Shown piece after piece: positions 1 to 5,945 of a stretch of 11,535 nt of DNA. Location: the NCBI GenBank assembly GCA_036262835.1, contig DATAID010000044.1:1-11535 (forward strand), given 5' to 3'. The position numbers and the translations under genes were made by a program. A model generated the notes under the pieces. The model did not search any database. It had not been told where the DNA came from and saw only the letters and a list, made by a program, of their open reading frames with translations. This DNA comes from RBG-16-66-20 sp036262835 (GTDB taxonomy: Bacteria > Pseudomonadota > Gammaproteobacteria > Burkholderiales > SG8-39). The first letter of the stretch is position 1. The number at the start of each line of letters is the position of its first letter.

Positions 1-2
1 CC

Positions 3-50
3 GACCGGGTCTACGACCGGTGGACCGAAGGGCTCAGTCGCGGAAGTTGA
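3..50 (+). CDS. Possible 3' end of an upstream gene (partial)
   Basis: Frame 3 of the plus strand is open from the window edge and reads DRVYDRWTEGLSRGS before a TGA at 48-50. The residue mix and GC-rich third positions look protein-like. If real, this gene converges on yajQ and overlaps its last codons by about 17 bp. Fifteen codons cannot identify a family, and in GC-rich DNA a run this short can be open by chance. Confidence 0.25.
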   Translation, partial: DRVYDRWTEGLSRGS

Positions 51-519
51 TGAACTGGACCGGAATGTCCGTCACGGACTTCCGCACCAGCTGAATCGCG
101 GCCTGCAGATCGTCTTTTTTCGCGCCTGAGATCCGCACCGCGTCGCCCTGGATGGAGGCGGCGACCTTGAGCCTGGAATCCTTGACGAGCTTCTGGATCT
201 GCTTGCCGCGCTCGACCGGGATGCCGGACTTGAGCGTGACGGGACGCTTGACCTTGTCGCCCGAGATCTTTTCGAGCGTGCCGGGGTCGAGGCAGCGCGC
301 ATCGACGTTGCGCTTGGCGAGGCGCCCGCGCAGGACATCCATCACCTGCCCGAGCTTGAATTCGTCGTCGGCGAACACCGCGAGCTCGAGCTCGTTCTGC
401 TCGATGCGGGCATCCGAGCCCTTGAAGTCGTAGCGGTTGGCGATTTCCTTGTTCGCCTGCTCGACCGCGTTTTTCACTTCCTGCGGGTCGACCTGCGAGA
501 CGATGTCGAAGGAGGGCAT
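34..519 (-). CDS. yajQ: YajQ family nucleotide/cyclic-di-GMP-binding protein
   Basis: This is a 161-residue protein that starts MPSFDIVSQVD and ends VQFINFRD, full length and typical for the YajQ (UPF0234, DUF520) family. The conserved segment with NRYDFKGS is at about residues 27-34, and the C-terminal QLVRK..DIPVQFINFRD is intact. YajQ proteins are small cytosolic proteins of two related alpha/beta domains. Family members in Xanthomonas and Pseudomonas bind cyclic di-GMP and work with transcription regulators; in other bacteria the role is unclear. The ATG at 519-517 overlaps the TAA of the preceding minus-strand gene (TAATG), so the two are very probably one operon with coupled translation. 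A Crp/Clp-like regulator lies 2 kb away on the other strand; any link between the two is inference only. Confidence 0.95.
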   Translation of the reverse strand: MPSFDIVSQVDPQEVKNAVEQANKEIANRYDFKGSDARIEQNELELAVFADDEFKLGQVMDVLRGRLAKRNVDARCLDPGTLEKISGDKVKRPVTLKSGIPVERGKQIQKLVKDSRLKVAASIQGDAVRISGAKKDDLQAAIQLVRKSVTDIPVQFINFRD

Positions 520-1214
520 TACTTGTTCAGGCGCAGGATTTCCTCGCGCCAGCGCTGGGTGATGTTCCTCAGCCACTCGAGGTCGGGCTGGCCCTTGCCG
601 ACGACGATCAGGTACACCGAGAGTTGCAGCGCGCGGCCGTGCACGAGGAACATCGTGGTCGTGTAGAAAAGATATTGCGGCTTGCTGCTCTGCCAGAAGG
701 TCTCGCCCGGCAGCGGCGGCAGGCGGCCCGCCTGCAAAGCGGTGACCACGGCGGGCTCGGGCCGCTCTTCTTCCAGCAGGTTCACCTTGCCCTCGGGCTG
801 CTTGTCGAGATACGCGATCAGATCCGCCGGCTTTTCCGCCTTGCCCAGGCCCTTCACCGAGTCCGCGACGAACCTGGCGAACTGCTCCGGCGTGACCCGC
901 ACGTTCTCGAGGCCTTTCGGCGTCACGGCGATCATGTAGCGGTTCCAGTCGAGCTGGTCGCCCTGCGTGAACTTGCGGAAGTCGGCGTCCGAGAGCGCGA
1001 AGAGGAGGATCCGGTTCGAGGCCGAGGTGAGCGTCGCGGCGAGGTCGTTCAGCCGGGGCGAGGCGAGGTCGCCCGTGTCGCTGAAGCCGGGCGGCGTATC
1101 GAGCACGATCTTCTCGGTGCCGAGGCGCACCGTGAACGGCGTCGCCGCGCACTCGAGCGCCAGCAGCGTCGCGAGCAGGCCAAGCAGAGCGGCGAAAATG
1201 CGCATCGACGCCAT
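519..1214 (-). CDS. Exported protein of unknown function
   Basis: This is a protein of about 231 residues with a clear Sec-type signal peptide (MASMRIFAALLGLLATLLAL, then ECAATPF), probably cleaved around residues 23-25. The cysteine there is preceded by Leu-Glu, so it is not a good lipobox. The mature part is mixed alpha/beta with no motif I can name. It contains FALSDADFRKF, a stretch rich in E/P near the middle (NLLEEERPEP), and aromatic YLFYTTTMFLVHG near the C-terminus, and it ends EILRLNK. The most likely function is periplasmic, role unknown. Possible starts are ATG 1226, 1214 and 1205; 1214 is chosen because an AGGA lies 11 nt upstream. The gene is divergent from argG with under 40 bp between starts, and its stop overlaps the yajQ start, implying a two-gene operon. 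Confidence 0.8.
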   Translation of the reverse strand: MASMRIFAALLGLLATLLALECAATPFTVRLGTEKIVLDTPPGFSDTGDLASPRLNDLAATLTSASNRILLFALSDADFRKFTQGDQLDWNRYMIAVTPKGLENVRVTPEQFARFVADSVKGLGKAEKPADLIAYLDKQPEGKVNLLEEERPEPAVVTALQAGRLPPLPGETFWQSSKPQYLFYTTTMFLVHGRALQLSVYLIVVGKGQPDLEWLRNITQRWREEILRLNK

Positions 1215-1240
1215 TGTACGTATCATCCTGATTTCAGGAG
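1214..1240 (+). promoter_or_regulatory. Leader element, copy A, upstream of argG
   Basis: This is a 27-bp stretch that recurs at 2646-2672 with only four differences (positions 1220, 1224, 1236, 1239). It begins TTGTAC, contains a -10-like TATCAT at 1221-1226, then CCTGATTTC, and ends in the argG Shine-Dalgarno GGAG at 1237-1240. In this copy TCCTGA (1226-1231) and TCAGGA (1234-1239) form a perfect 6-bp dyad over the ribosome-binding site. No convincing -35 box lies 16-18 bp upstream of TATCAT. It could be a promoter plus leader, a regulator operator, or both, and it overlaps the start region of the divergent exported-protein gene. The repetition is seen directly; the function is inferred. 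Confidence 0.6.
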
Positions 1241-1250
1241 AAACAACAAG

Positions 1251-2600
1251 TTGGCGACGATCCTCAGCACGCTCCCCCGGGGCAAGAAAGTCGGCATCGC
1301 CTTCTCGGGCGGGCTCGACACGAGCGCGGCCGTGCACTGGATGCGCGCGAAAGGCGCGATTCCCTACGCCTACACGGCGAATCTCGGCCAGCCGGACGAA
1401 GCCGACTATGGGGAAATCCCGAAGAAGGCGCTCGCCTGCGGCGCAAGAAAGGCGCGCCTCGTCGATTGCCGGGCCCAGCTTGTCGCCGAAGGTCTCGCCG
1501 CAATCCAGTGCGGCGCGTTCCACATTTCCACCGGCGGGGCGACCTACTTCAACACCACGCCGCTCGGGCGCGCGGTCACCGGCACGATGCTGGTGGTGGC
1601 GATGCGCGAGGACGACGTCGGCATCTGGTCCGACGGCAGCACCTACAAGGGCAACGACATCGAGCGCTTTTACCGCTACGGCCTCCTCGCCAATCCGGCG
1701 CTGAAGATCTACAAGCCCTGGCTGGATCAAAAGTTCATCGACGAGCTCGGCGGCCGCAAGGAAATGTCCGCCTACCTCGCCAAGGCTGGGCTGAAATACA
1801 AGATGAGCGCCGAGAAAGCCTACTCGACCGACTCGAACATCCTCGGCGCGACGCACGAGGCGAAGGACCTCGAATTCCTGGACAAGGGCATCTCGATTGT
1901 TCAGCCAATCATGGGTATTGCGTTTTGGCGTGACAACCTCAAAGTGAAAGCGGAAAAAATTTCTGTCCGCTTCGAGGAAGGCGTGCCCGTGGCGCTGAAC
2001 GGCCAGCGCTTCGCCGATTCAGTCGACCTGATGCTGGAAGCGAACGCGATCGGCGGGCGCCACGGCCTGGGCATGTCGGACCAGATCGAGAACCGCATCA
2101 TCGAGGCGAAGAGCCGCGGCATCTACGAGGCGCCGGGCATGGCGCTCCTGCACATCGCCTACGAGCGCCTCGTCACCGCGATCCACAACGAGGACACGAT
2201 CGAGCAGTACCGGCTGAACGGCCGGCGCCTCGGCCGGCTTCTCTACCAGGGGCGCTGGTTCGACCCGCAGACGCTGATGCTGCGCGAAACCGCGCAGCGC
2301 TGGGTCGCCAAGGCGGTGACCGGCGAAGTGACCCTCGAGCTGCGGCGCGGCAACGATTACTCGATCGTGAACACGAAGGGCCCGCACCTGACCTATCAGC
2401 CCGAGCGCCTGACGATGGAGAAGGGCAAGGGCGCGTTCGCGGCCGCCGACCGGATCGGCCAGCTCACGATGCGCAACCTCGACATCGCCGACACGCGCGA
2501 GAAGCTCGGCGTCTACGGCGCGGCGGGGCTGCTGGGAGACGCGGGCAAGGGCGGTCTGCCGCTGCTGGGCGCGCCGGCCCCGCGCAAGAAGAAGGCGTAG
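1251..2600 (+). CDS. argG: Argininosuccinate synthase
   Basis: ArgG joins citrulline and aspartate using ATP to make argininosuccinate, the penultimate step of arginine synthesis, in the cytosol. The 449-residue protein has the N-terminal PP-loop SGGLDTS (residues 19-25) and ends in a lysine-rich tail (PRKKKA). Its overall length and sequence match the longer E. coli-type ArgG (about 447 residues), for example GRHGLGMSDQIENRIIEAKS and LRRGNDYSI. The TTG at 1251 is taken as start: GGAG lies 10 nt upstream, and the next in-frame ATG would remove the PP-loop. A patch at about 1891-1970 is clearly AT-richer than its surroundings but leaves the frame and the protein intact. The argF and argD genes lie downstream on the opposite strand, beyond four unrelated genes. 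Confidence 0.97.
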   Translation: MATILSTLPRGKKVGIAFSGGLDTSAAVHWMRAKGAIPYAYTANLGQPDEADYGEIPKKALACGARKARLVDCRAQLVAEGLAAIQCGAFHISTGGATYFNTTPLGRAVTGTMLVVAMREDDVGIWSDGSTYKGNDIERFYRYGLLANPALKIYKPWLDQKFIDELGGRKEMSAYLAKAGLKYKMSAEKAYSTDSNILGATHEAKDLEFLDKGISIVQPIMGIAFWRDNLKVKAEKISVRFEEGVPVALNGQRFADSVDLMLEANAIGGRHGLGMSDQIENRIIEAKSRGIYEAPGMALLHIAYERLVTAIHNEDTIEQYRLNGRRLGRLLYQGRWFDPQTLMLRETAQRWVAKAVTGEVTLELRRGNDYSIVNTKGPHLTYQPERLTMEKGKGAFAAADRIGQLTMRNLDIADTREKLGVYGAAGLLGDAGKGGLPLLGAPAPRKKKA

Positions 2601-2645
2601 CGCGGCGTTCTGAGGATTTTTCCGCAGTCGCCGGGCCACGCCGCG
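2601..2645 (+). other. Structured intergenic segment after argG
   Basis: Directly after the argG stop, CGCGGCGT (2601-2608) pairs perfectly with ACGCCGCG (2638-2645). Inside it, CTG-A-GGA (2610-2616) and TCC-G-CAG (2621-2627) form a smaller hairpin with one mismatch and a TTTT loop. No T-tract follows the outer stem, so it is not a standard intrinsic terminator. It abuts the second copy of the leader element. It could be a weak terminator, an mRNA 3'-end stabiliser, or chance pairing in GC-rich DNA. Confidence 0.35.
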
Positions 2646-2672
2646 TTGTACATATGATCCTGATTTCCGGGG
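2646..2672 (+). promoter_or_regulatory. Leader element, copy B, upstream of the crp-like gene
   Basis: This is the second copy of the 27-bp element, matching 23 of 27 positions of 1214-1240. It has TTGTAC (2646-2651), a -10-like TATGAT (2653-2658), CCTGATTTC (2659-2667), and runs into the G-rich Shine-Dalgarno (2669-2674). The dyad of copy A is weakened here (CCGG in place of CAGG), though a shifted stem CCTG/CGGG with one G-U pair is possible. Its position relative to the start codon is nearly the same as in copy A, which favours a promoter or leader function over an accidental repeat. Confidence 0.6.
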
Positions 2673-2679
2673 GGAAATG

Positions 2680-3354
2680 ATGACCGCCTCGACCGCGATT
2701 TCGACGACGGTGTTGAAGGCTGTGCCGCTCTTCGCGAGCTTCACGGAGAGCGAGCTGCGCGCGCTCGCACCGATGGTGCTAAAGCGCAGCGCCACGCGCG
2801 GCATGGCGATCATGCACGAGGGCGACCCGACCGATTGCCTCTACATCGTCATGTCGGGGCGGCTCAAGGTGATGATGGGCGAGGCCGACGGCAAGGAGAC
2901 GATCCTCGCCATCCTCGGGCCCGGCGAATTCTTCGGCGAGATGGGTTTGATCGACGACAATCCGCGCTCGGCGAGCGTGATCGCGATCGAGCCCTGCGAG
3001 CTGCTCGCGGTCACCAAGCGCGCCTTCCGGAAATGCCTCGTGGAAAACGCGAACCTCGCGATGGCCGTGCTGCGCGTGCTGGTGCGGCGCCTGCGGGAAG
3101 CCGACCGCAAGATCGGGTCGCTGGCGATGCTCGACGTCTACGGCCGGGTTGCGCGGCTGCTGCTCGACATGTCGGAGAACGTGAACGGGCAGAAGATGGT
3201 GACGCGGCGGCTCTCCAAGCAGGACATCGCCAAGATGGTCGGCGCCTCGCGCGAGATGGTGACCAAGGTGATGAAGGACCTGCAGACGAGCGGCTACATC
3301 GAGGTGCAGGGCGCAACCATCCTCCTGCACGACACCAAGCCGCAGCAGCACTAG
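2680..3354 (+). CDS. Crp/Fnr-superfamily transcriptional regulator
   Basis: This 224-residue protein has an N-terminal cyclic-nucleotide-binding domain (about residues 12-120) and a C-terminal winged helix-turn-helix (about 178-216). The phosphate-binding cassette reads FGEMGLIDDNPRSASV (85-100) and keeps the Glu, Arg and Ser equivalents of E. coli CRP E72, R82 and S83. The two C-helix positions equal to CRP T127/S128 appear to be Ala141/Asp142, so cAMP may not be the ligand; a nucleotide such as c-di-GMP (as for Xanthomonas Clp) or none is possible. The recognition helix SREMVTKVMKDL closely resembles CRP SRETVGRILKML. There is no N-terminal Fnr-type cysteine set. ATG 2680 is preferred to 2677 because GGGGGG ends 5 nt before it. 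The SUMF1-like gene follows after 15 bp. Confidence 0.93.
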   Translation: MTASTAISTTVLKAVPLFASFTESELRALAPMVLKRSATRGMAIMHEGDPTDCLYIVMSGRLKVMMGEADGKETILAILGPGEFFGEMGLIDDNPRSASVIAIEPCELLAVTKRAFRKCLVENANLAMAVLRVLVRRLREADRKIGSLAMLDVYGRVARLLLDMSENVNGQKMVTRRLSKQDIAKMVGASREMVTKVMKDLQTSGYIEVQGATILLHDTKPQQH

Positions 3355-3369
3355 GACGCCAGCCACGCC

Positions 3370-4896
3370 GTGAACAAGCCCGATCCCGACGCGCGCTTTC
3401 CCGTCGAGCGCGATCCGTTCGCGTACGGCGAGGAGCTCGAGCGCATCGAGCCCGGCCAGCTCGCGCGCCAGGACGCGGAGGCCGAGGCGCAAAGCCAGGC
3501 GGCCGCCGACGAGCGCGCCGCGCTCGCGCGGATGTGGCGCGAGCAGCAGGACTATGCACGGGCGGTGGACGAGCACCGGGCGCCGGAGCGGCGCCGGGCG
3601 CGGCTCGTCCCGCAGATCGCGCTCGCGGCCGTGATCGCCGCCGGAATTCTCGGCGCCGTCGTCTACAGCGTGCAGCAGCAGAAGATTTCCGAGGCCGAAG
3701 CGCTGCGCGTGACCGCCGAGCTGCTCGCCCGGCAGGAGGAAGAAGAGCGCGCCCGTCTCGCGGTGGCGGCCTCGAGCGAGCCCGCGCCCAGGGCGCAAGC
3801 CGAGCCCGCCGCCGCGCCCCCGGCACCGCCGCAAGTGGAGCCGGAGGCGCCCAGCGTCGACGACAGGGCGCGAGCACTGTCGGAAAGGATCCGGCAGGAG
3901 GCCCGGCGCCGCGCGGCGGCGGCCGCCCGCAAGCAGGCCGAAGCGATGGCGCTCGCCGAGGAGCGCTCGAAGGCGGTCTCCGCCAGCGCTCTTGCCGAAG
4001 CACCCCGCGCCGTGCAGCTGCCGCGCCCGGGAAGCGTTTTCCAGGACTGCGCCGAGTGCCCGCGCATGGTCGTCCTTCCTGCGGGCTCGTTCACGATGGG
4101 CTCGCCCGTCTCGGAAGCCGGGCGCGGCCAGGACGAGGGGCCGCAGCGCCAGGTGTCGATCGCGCAGCCGTTCGCGCTTGGCCGCAGCGAAGTCACCGTG
4201 GCCGAGTTCCGGCGCTTCACCGAAGAATCCGGCTACCGCACCGAGGCCGAGCGCGACACGCGCGCGCAGGGCTGCTCGGGGTTCGTGTACGCCGATCCGG
4301 CGGCCGGCATCCCGGCGCCGCCCGCATTTACGAGCTGGCGGGGGCCCGGCGTCGCCCAGGCCGAGTCGCACCCCGTGCTCTGCGTGAGCTGGAACGACGC
4401 GCGCTCGTATGCGCAATGGCTCAGCCGCAAGACCGGCAAGCGCTACCGGCTGCCGACCGAGGCGGAGTGGGAGTACGCCGCCCGCGCCGGCACCGCGAGC
4501 TCGCGCTACTGGGGCGATGATCCGGCGCAGGCCTGCCGCTATGCGAACGTCGCCGACCAGAGCCGGCTGCAGACCTGGGGCTTCGGGCAGAAGCACGAGT
4601 GCACCGACGGCCACTACTTCACCGCCCCGGCGGGCGGGCATGCGCCGAACCGCTTCGGCCTGTACGACGTGATCGGCAACGTCTGGGAATGGACCGAGGA
4701 CTGCTGGAACGCGAGCTACGCCGGTGCCCCGGTCGATGGCAGCGCCTGGCTCGCCGGGGACTGCGCCCAGCGCGTCGAGCGCGGCGGCTCGTGGAGCACG
4801 GTGCCGCGCTTTGCCCGCTCGGCGGCGCGCTACAAGAACGCCGCCGACTACCGGGACAACCTCACCGGCTTTCGCCTCGCCAGGTCGCTCGACTAA
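3370..4896 (+). CDS. Membrane-anchored SUMF1/FGE-domain protein
   Basis: This is a 508-residue protein with a GTG start 15 bp after the crp-like gene and a poor Shine-Dalgarno, so coupled expression is likely. Residues 1-78 are charged, Ala/Glu-rich and end RRRAR. One membrane segment spans about 79-101. An Ala/Glu/Arg-rich, partly coiled-coil and Pro-rich linker covers about 103-220. A SUMF1 (FGE-sulfatase) domain fills about 228-508. The positive-inside rule puts the N-terminus in the cytosol and the SUMF1 domain in the periplasm. Family marks seen are MVVLPAGSFTMGS, HPVLCVSWNDARSYAQWLS, YRLPTEAEWEYAARAG, GNVWEW and a C-terminal GGSW...GFRLAR. The two formylglycine-generating cysteines (human C336/C341) correspond to Thr477 and Ala482, so FGE activity is unlikely. 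A CxxC (227-230) opens the domain, which holds eight cysteines. A sensing or binding role is inferred. Confidence 0.88.
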   Translation: MNKPDPDARFPVERDPFAYGEELERIEPGQLARQDAEAEAQSQAAADERAALARMWREQQDYARAVDEHRAPERRRARLVPQIALAAVIAAGILGAVVYSVQQQKISEAEALRVTAELLARQEEEERARLAVAASSEPAPRAQAEPAAAPPAPPQVEPEAPSVDDRARALSERIRQEARRRAAAAARKQAEAMALAEERSKAVSASALAEAPRAVQLPRPGSVFQDCAECPRMVVLPAGSFTMGSPVSEAGRGQDEGPQRQVSIAQPFALGRSEVTVAEFRRFTEESGYRTEAERDTRAQGCSGFVYADPAAGIPAPPAFTSWRGPGVAQAESHPVLCVSWNDARSYAQWLSRKTGKRYRLPTEAEWEYAARAGTASSRYWGDDPAQACRYANVADQSRLQTWGFGQKHECTDGHYFTAPAGGHAPNRFGLYDVIGNVWEWTEDCWNASYAGAPVDGSAWLAGDCAQRVERGGSWSTVPRFARSAARYKNAADYRDNLTGFRLARSLD

Positions 4897-4942
4897 CCCG
4901 GTCGCCCCGGACTAGCCCGGGAATTCACATCCGCAGTCGGTG

Positions 4943-4979
4943 TTCCTTCGTAGGGTTTGCAAGGACCTTACGAAAGGAG
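4943..4979 (+). promoter_or_regulatory. RBS-masking hairpin of the CDGSH gene
   Basis: The arm TCCTTCGTAGGGT (4944-4956) pairs with ACCTTACGAAAGGA (4965-4978). This gives thirteen pairs with one bulged A (4973) and one G-U pair, around an 8-nt loop. T4943-G4979 adds a wobble pair. The 3' arm contains the AAGGAG Shine-Dalgarno (4974-4979) of the gene starting at 4985, so the structure would hide the ribosome-binding site. No T-tract follows, so it is not a terminator. This fits an RNA thermometer, a target for a small RNA or protein, or a brake on translation read in from upstream. The pairing is seen directly; the regulation is inferred. Confidence 0.6.
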
Positions 4980-4984
4980 ACCCC

Positions 4985-5206
4985 ATGTCCCGGCTGGTCA
5001 AACGCACCCTCAAGGAACCCGTACGCGCCATGCTTGACGGCAAGGAAGCCTGGCTCTGCCGTTGCGGCTTGTCGAAGAATCAGCCCTTCTGCGACGGCTC
5101 GCACAAGCTCACCAAGGGCGAAGAAGACGGCAAGCTCTACTGGTACGACGCCGCCGGACAGCGCCACGAGGTCGGGGACAGCTTCCCGGAGATCCGCGCC
5201 TACTAG
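4985..5206 (+). CDS. CDGSH-type [2Fe-2S] iron-sulfur protein
   Basis: This 73-residue protein has one complete CDGSH motif, CRCGLSKNQPFCDGSH (residues 25-40). The cluster ligands are Cys25, Cys27, Cys36 and His40, the three-Cys/one-His set of mitoNEET-like proteins. Such proteins carry a redox-active, often labile and pH-sensitive [2Fe-2S] cluster and act in electron or cluster transfer. There is no signal peptide or membrane segment, so it is cytosolic. The ATG at 4985 has AAGGAG five nt upstream, inside a strong hairpin. The flavoprotein gene begins 6 bp after its stop and is a natural electron partner. The partnership is inferred from adjacency, not shown. The motif assignment is very secure. 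Confidence 0.95.
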   Translation: MSRLVKRTLKEPVRAMLDGKEAWLCRCGLSKNQPFCDGSHKLTKGEEDGKLYWYDAAGQRHEVGDSFPEIRAY

Positions 5207-5212
5207 CGACCC

Positions 5213-5932
5213 ATGCCGTATCCGACCCGGCTCATCGGCAGCGAAGTCATCGCCGAGCGAACCATGGCGTTCAGCTTCGAGCGGCCCGCGGGGTTCGCCT
5301 ACGAGGCGGGACAGAATGCGACGCTGACGGTGATCGACATGGCCGGCGTCGACAGCTACGGGGCGAGCCGGACCTTCAGCTTCGTTTCCGCGCCGCACGA
5401 GCCCGCTCTCGTCTTTGCCTCGCGCATTCGCGATTCGGCGCTCAAGCGCACGCTGCAGGCGGCGCGCCCGGGCCTGCGCGCGAGCATCGACGGGCCAAGC
5501 GGAGTCATGACCTTGCACGAAGACGCGAGCCGCCCGGCGGTGTTCCTCGCCGGCGGCATCGGCGTGACGCCTTTCGTATCCATTCTCAGGCACGCGGCGC
5601 ATGCCCGCCTTCCTCACCGGCTCTGGCTCTTTTATTCCAACCGCCGCCCGGAAGACGCGCCCTTCGTCGCGGAGCTGCAGGCGCTAGAGCACGCCGGCGC
5701 CAGTTTCCGGTTCGTCCCGACCATGACGAAGCTGCAAAACTCGCGGCAGCCCTGGGCGGGTGAAACCGGGCCCATCTCGAAGGCATTGCTCGCGCGCCAT
5801 CTGCCCGCGGGCCTCGCGCCCATTTACTACCTCGCGGGTCCGCCCGGGCTGGTCATGTGCCTGCGTGACCTGCTGGGCGTGCTGCGCGTCGCGGAAGAAG
5901 ACATCCGCGACGAAGAGTTCTACGGGTACTAG
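5213..5932 (+). CDS. Ferredoxin-reductase-type FAD/NAD(P) oxidoreductase
   Basis: This 239-residue flavoprotein belongs to the ferredoxin-NADP reductase-like superfamily. The N-terminal FAD barrel (about 1-100) carries the RTFSFVSAP flavin-binding motif (53-61; the RxYS class). The nucleotide domain has GGIGVTPF (114-121) and GPPGLV (209-214), and the C-terminus reads EEFYGY. No C-terminal plant-type [2Fe-2S] domain is present, so it needs a separate electron acceptor or donor. The CDGSH protein encoded 6 bp upstream is the obvious candidate. Its own Shine-Dalgarno is poor, with the nearest GGAG inside the preceding gene about 21 nt away, which suggests translational coupling. It ends 13 bp from the end of the convergent argF. 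The true substrate cannot be read from sequence. Confidence 0.88.
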   Translation: MPYPTRLIGSEVIAERTMAFSFERPAGFAYEAGQNATLTVIDMAGVDSYGASRTFSFVSAPHEPALVFASRIRDSALKRTLQAARPGLRASIDGPSGVMTLHEDASRPAVFLAGGIGVTPFVSILRHAAHARLPHRLWLFYSNRRPEDAPFVAELQALEHAGASFRFVPTMTKLQNSRQPWAGETGPISKALLARHLPAGLAPIYYLAGPPGLVMCLRDLLGVLRVAEEDIRDEEFYGY

Positions 5933-5945
5933 CCAAGCACGGTCG

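Noticed and set aside
624..1250. Upstream extension of the argG reading frame and of the yajQ frame into each other's neighbours
   Set aside because: The frames are merely open. ArgG homology begins at the TTG 1251 and YajQ homology at ATG 519, each with a fitting start context.
2680..3354. Calling the regulator Fnr (oxygen sensor)
   Set aside because: There is no N-terminal cysteine cluster for an iron-sulfur centre; its cysteines are scattered at 53, 106 and 119.
2779..4641. 620-codon open frame on the minus strand opposite the crp-like and SUMF1 genes
   Set aside because: It is an antisense shadow caused by high GC; the plus-strand genes have clear family motifs and the minus translation is low-complexity Arg/Ala/Leu.
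3370..4896. Calling the SUMF1 protein a formylglycine-generating enzyme
   Set aside because: Both active-site cysteines of FGE are replaced (Thr477, Ala482) and no sulfatase is encoded nearby.
4906..4921. CCCGG/CCGGG stem after the SUMF1 gene as a terminator
   Set aside because: It has only five pairs and no T-tract after it; it is expected by chance in this composition.
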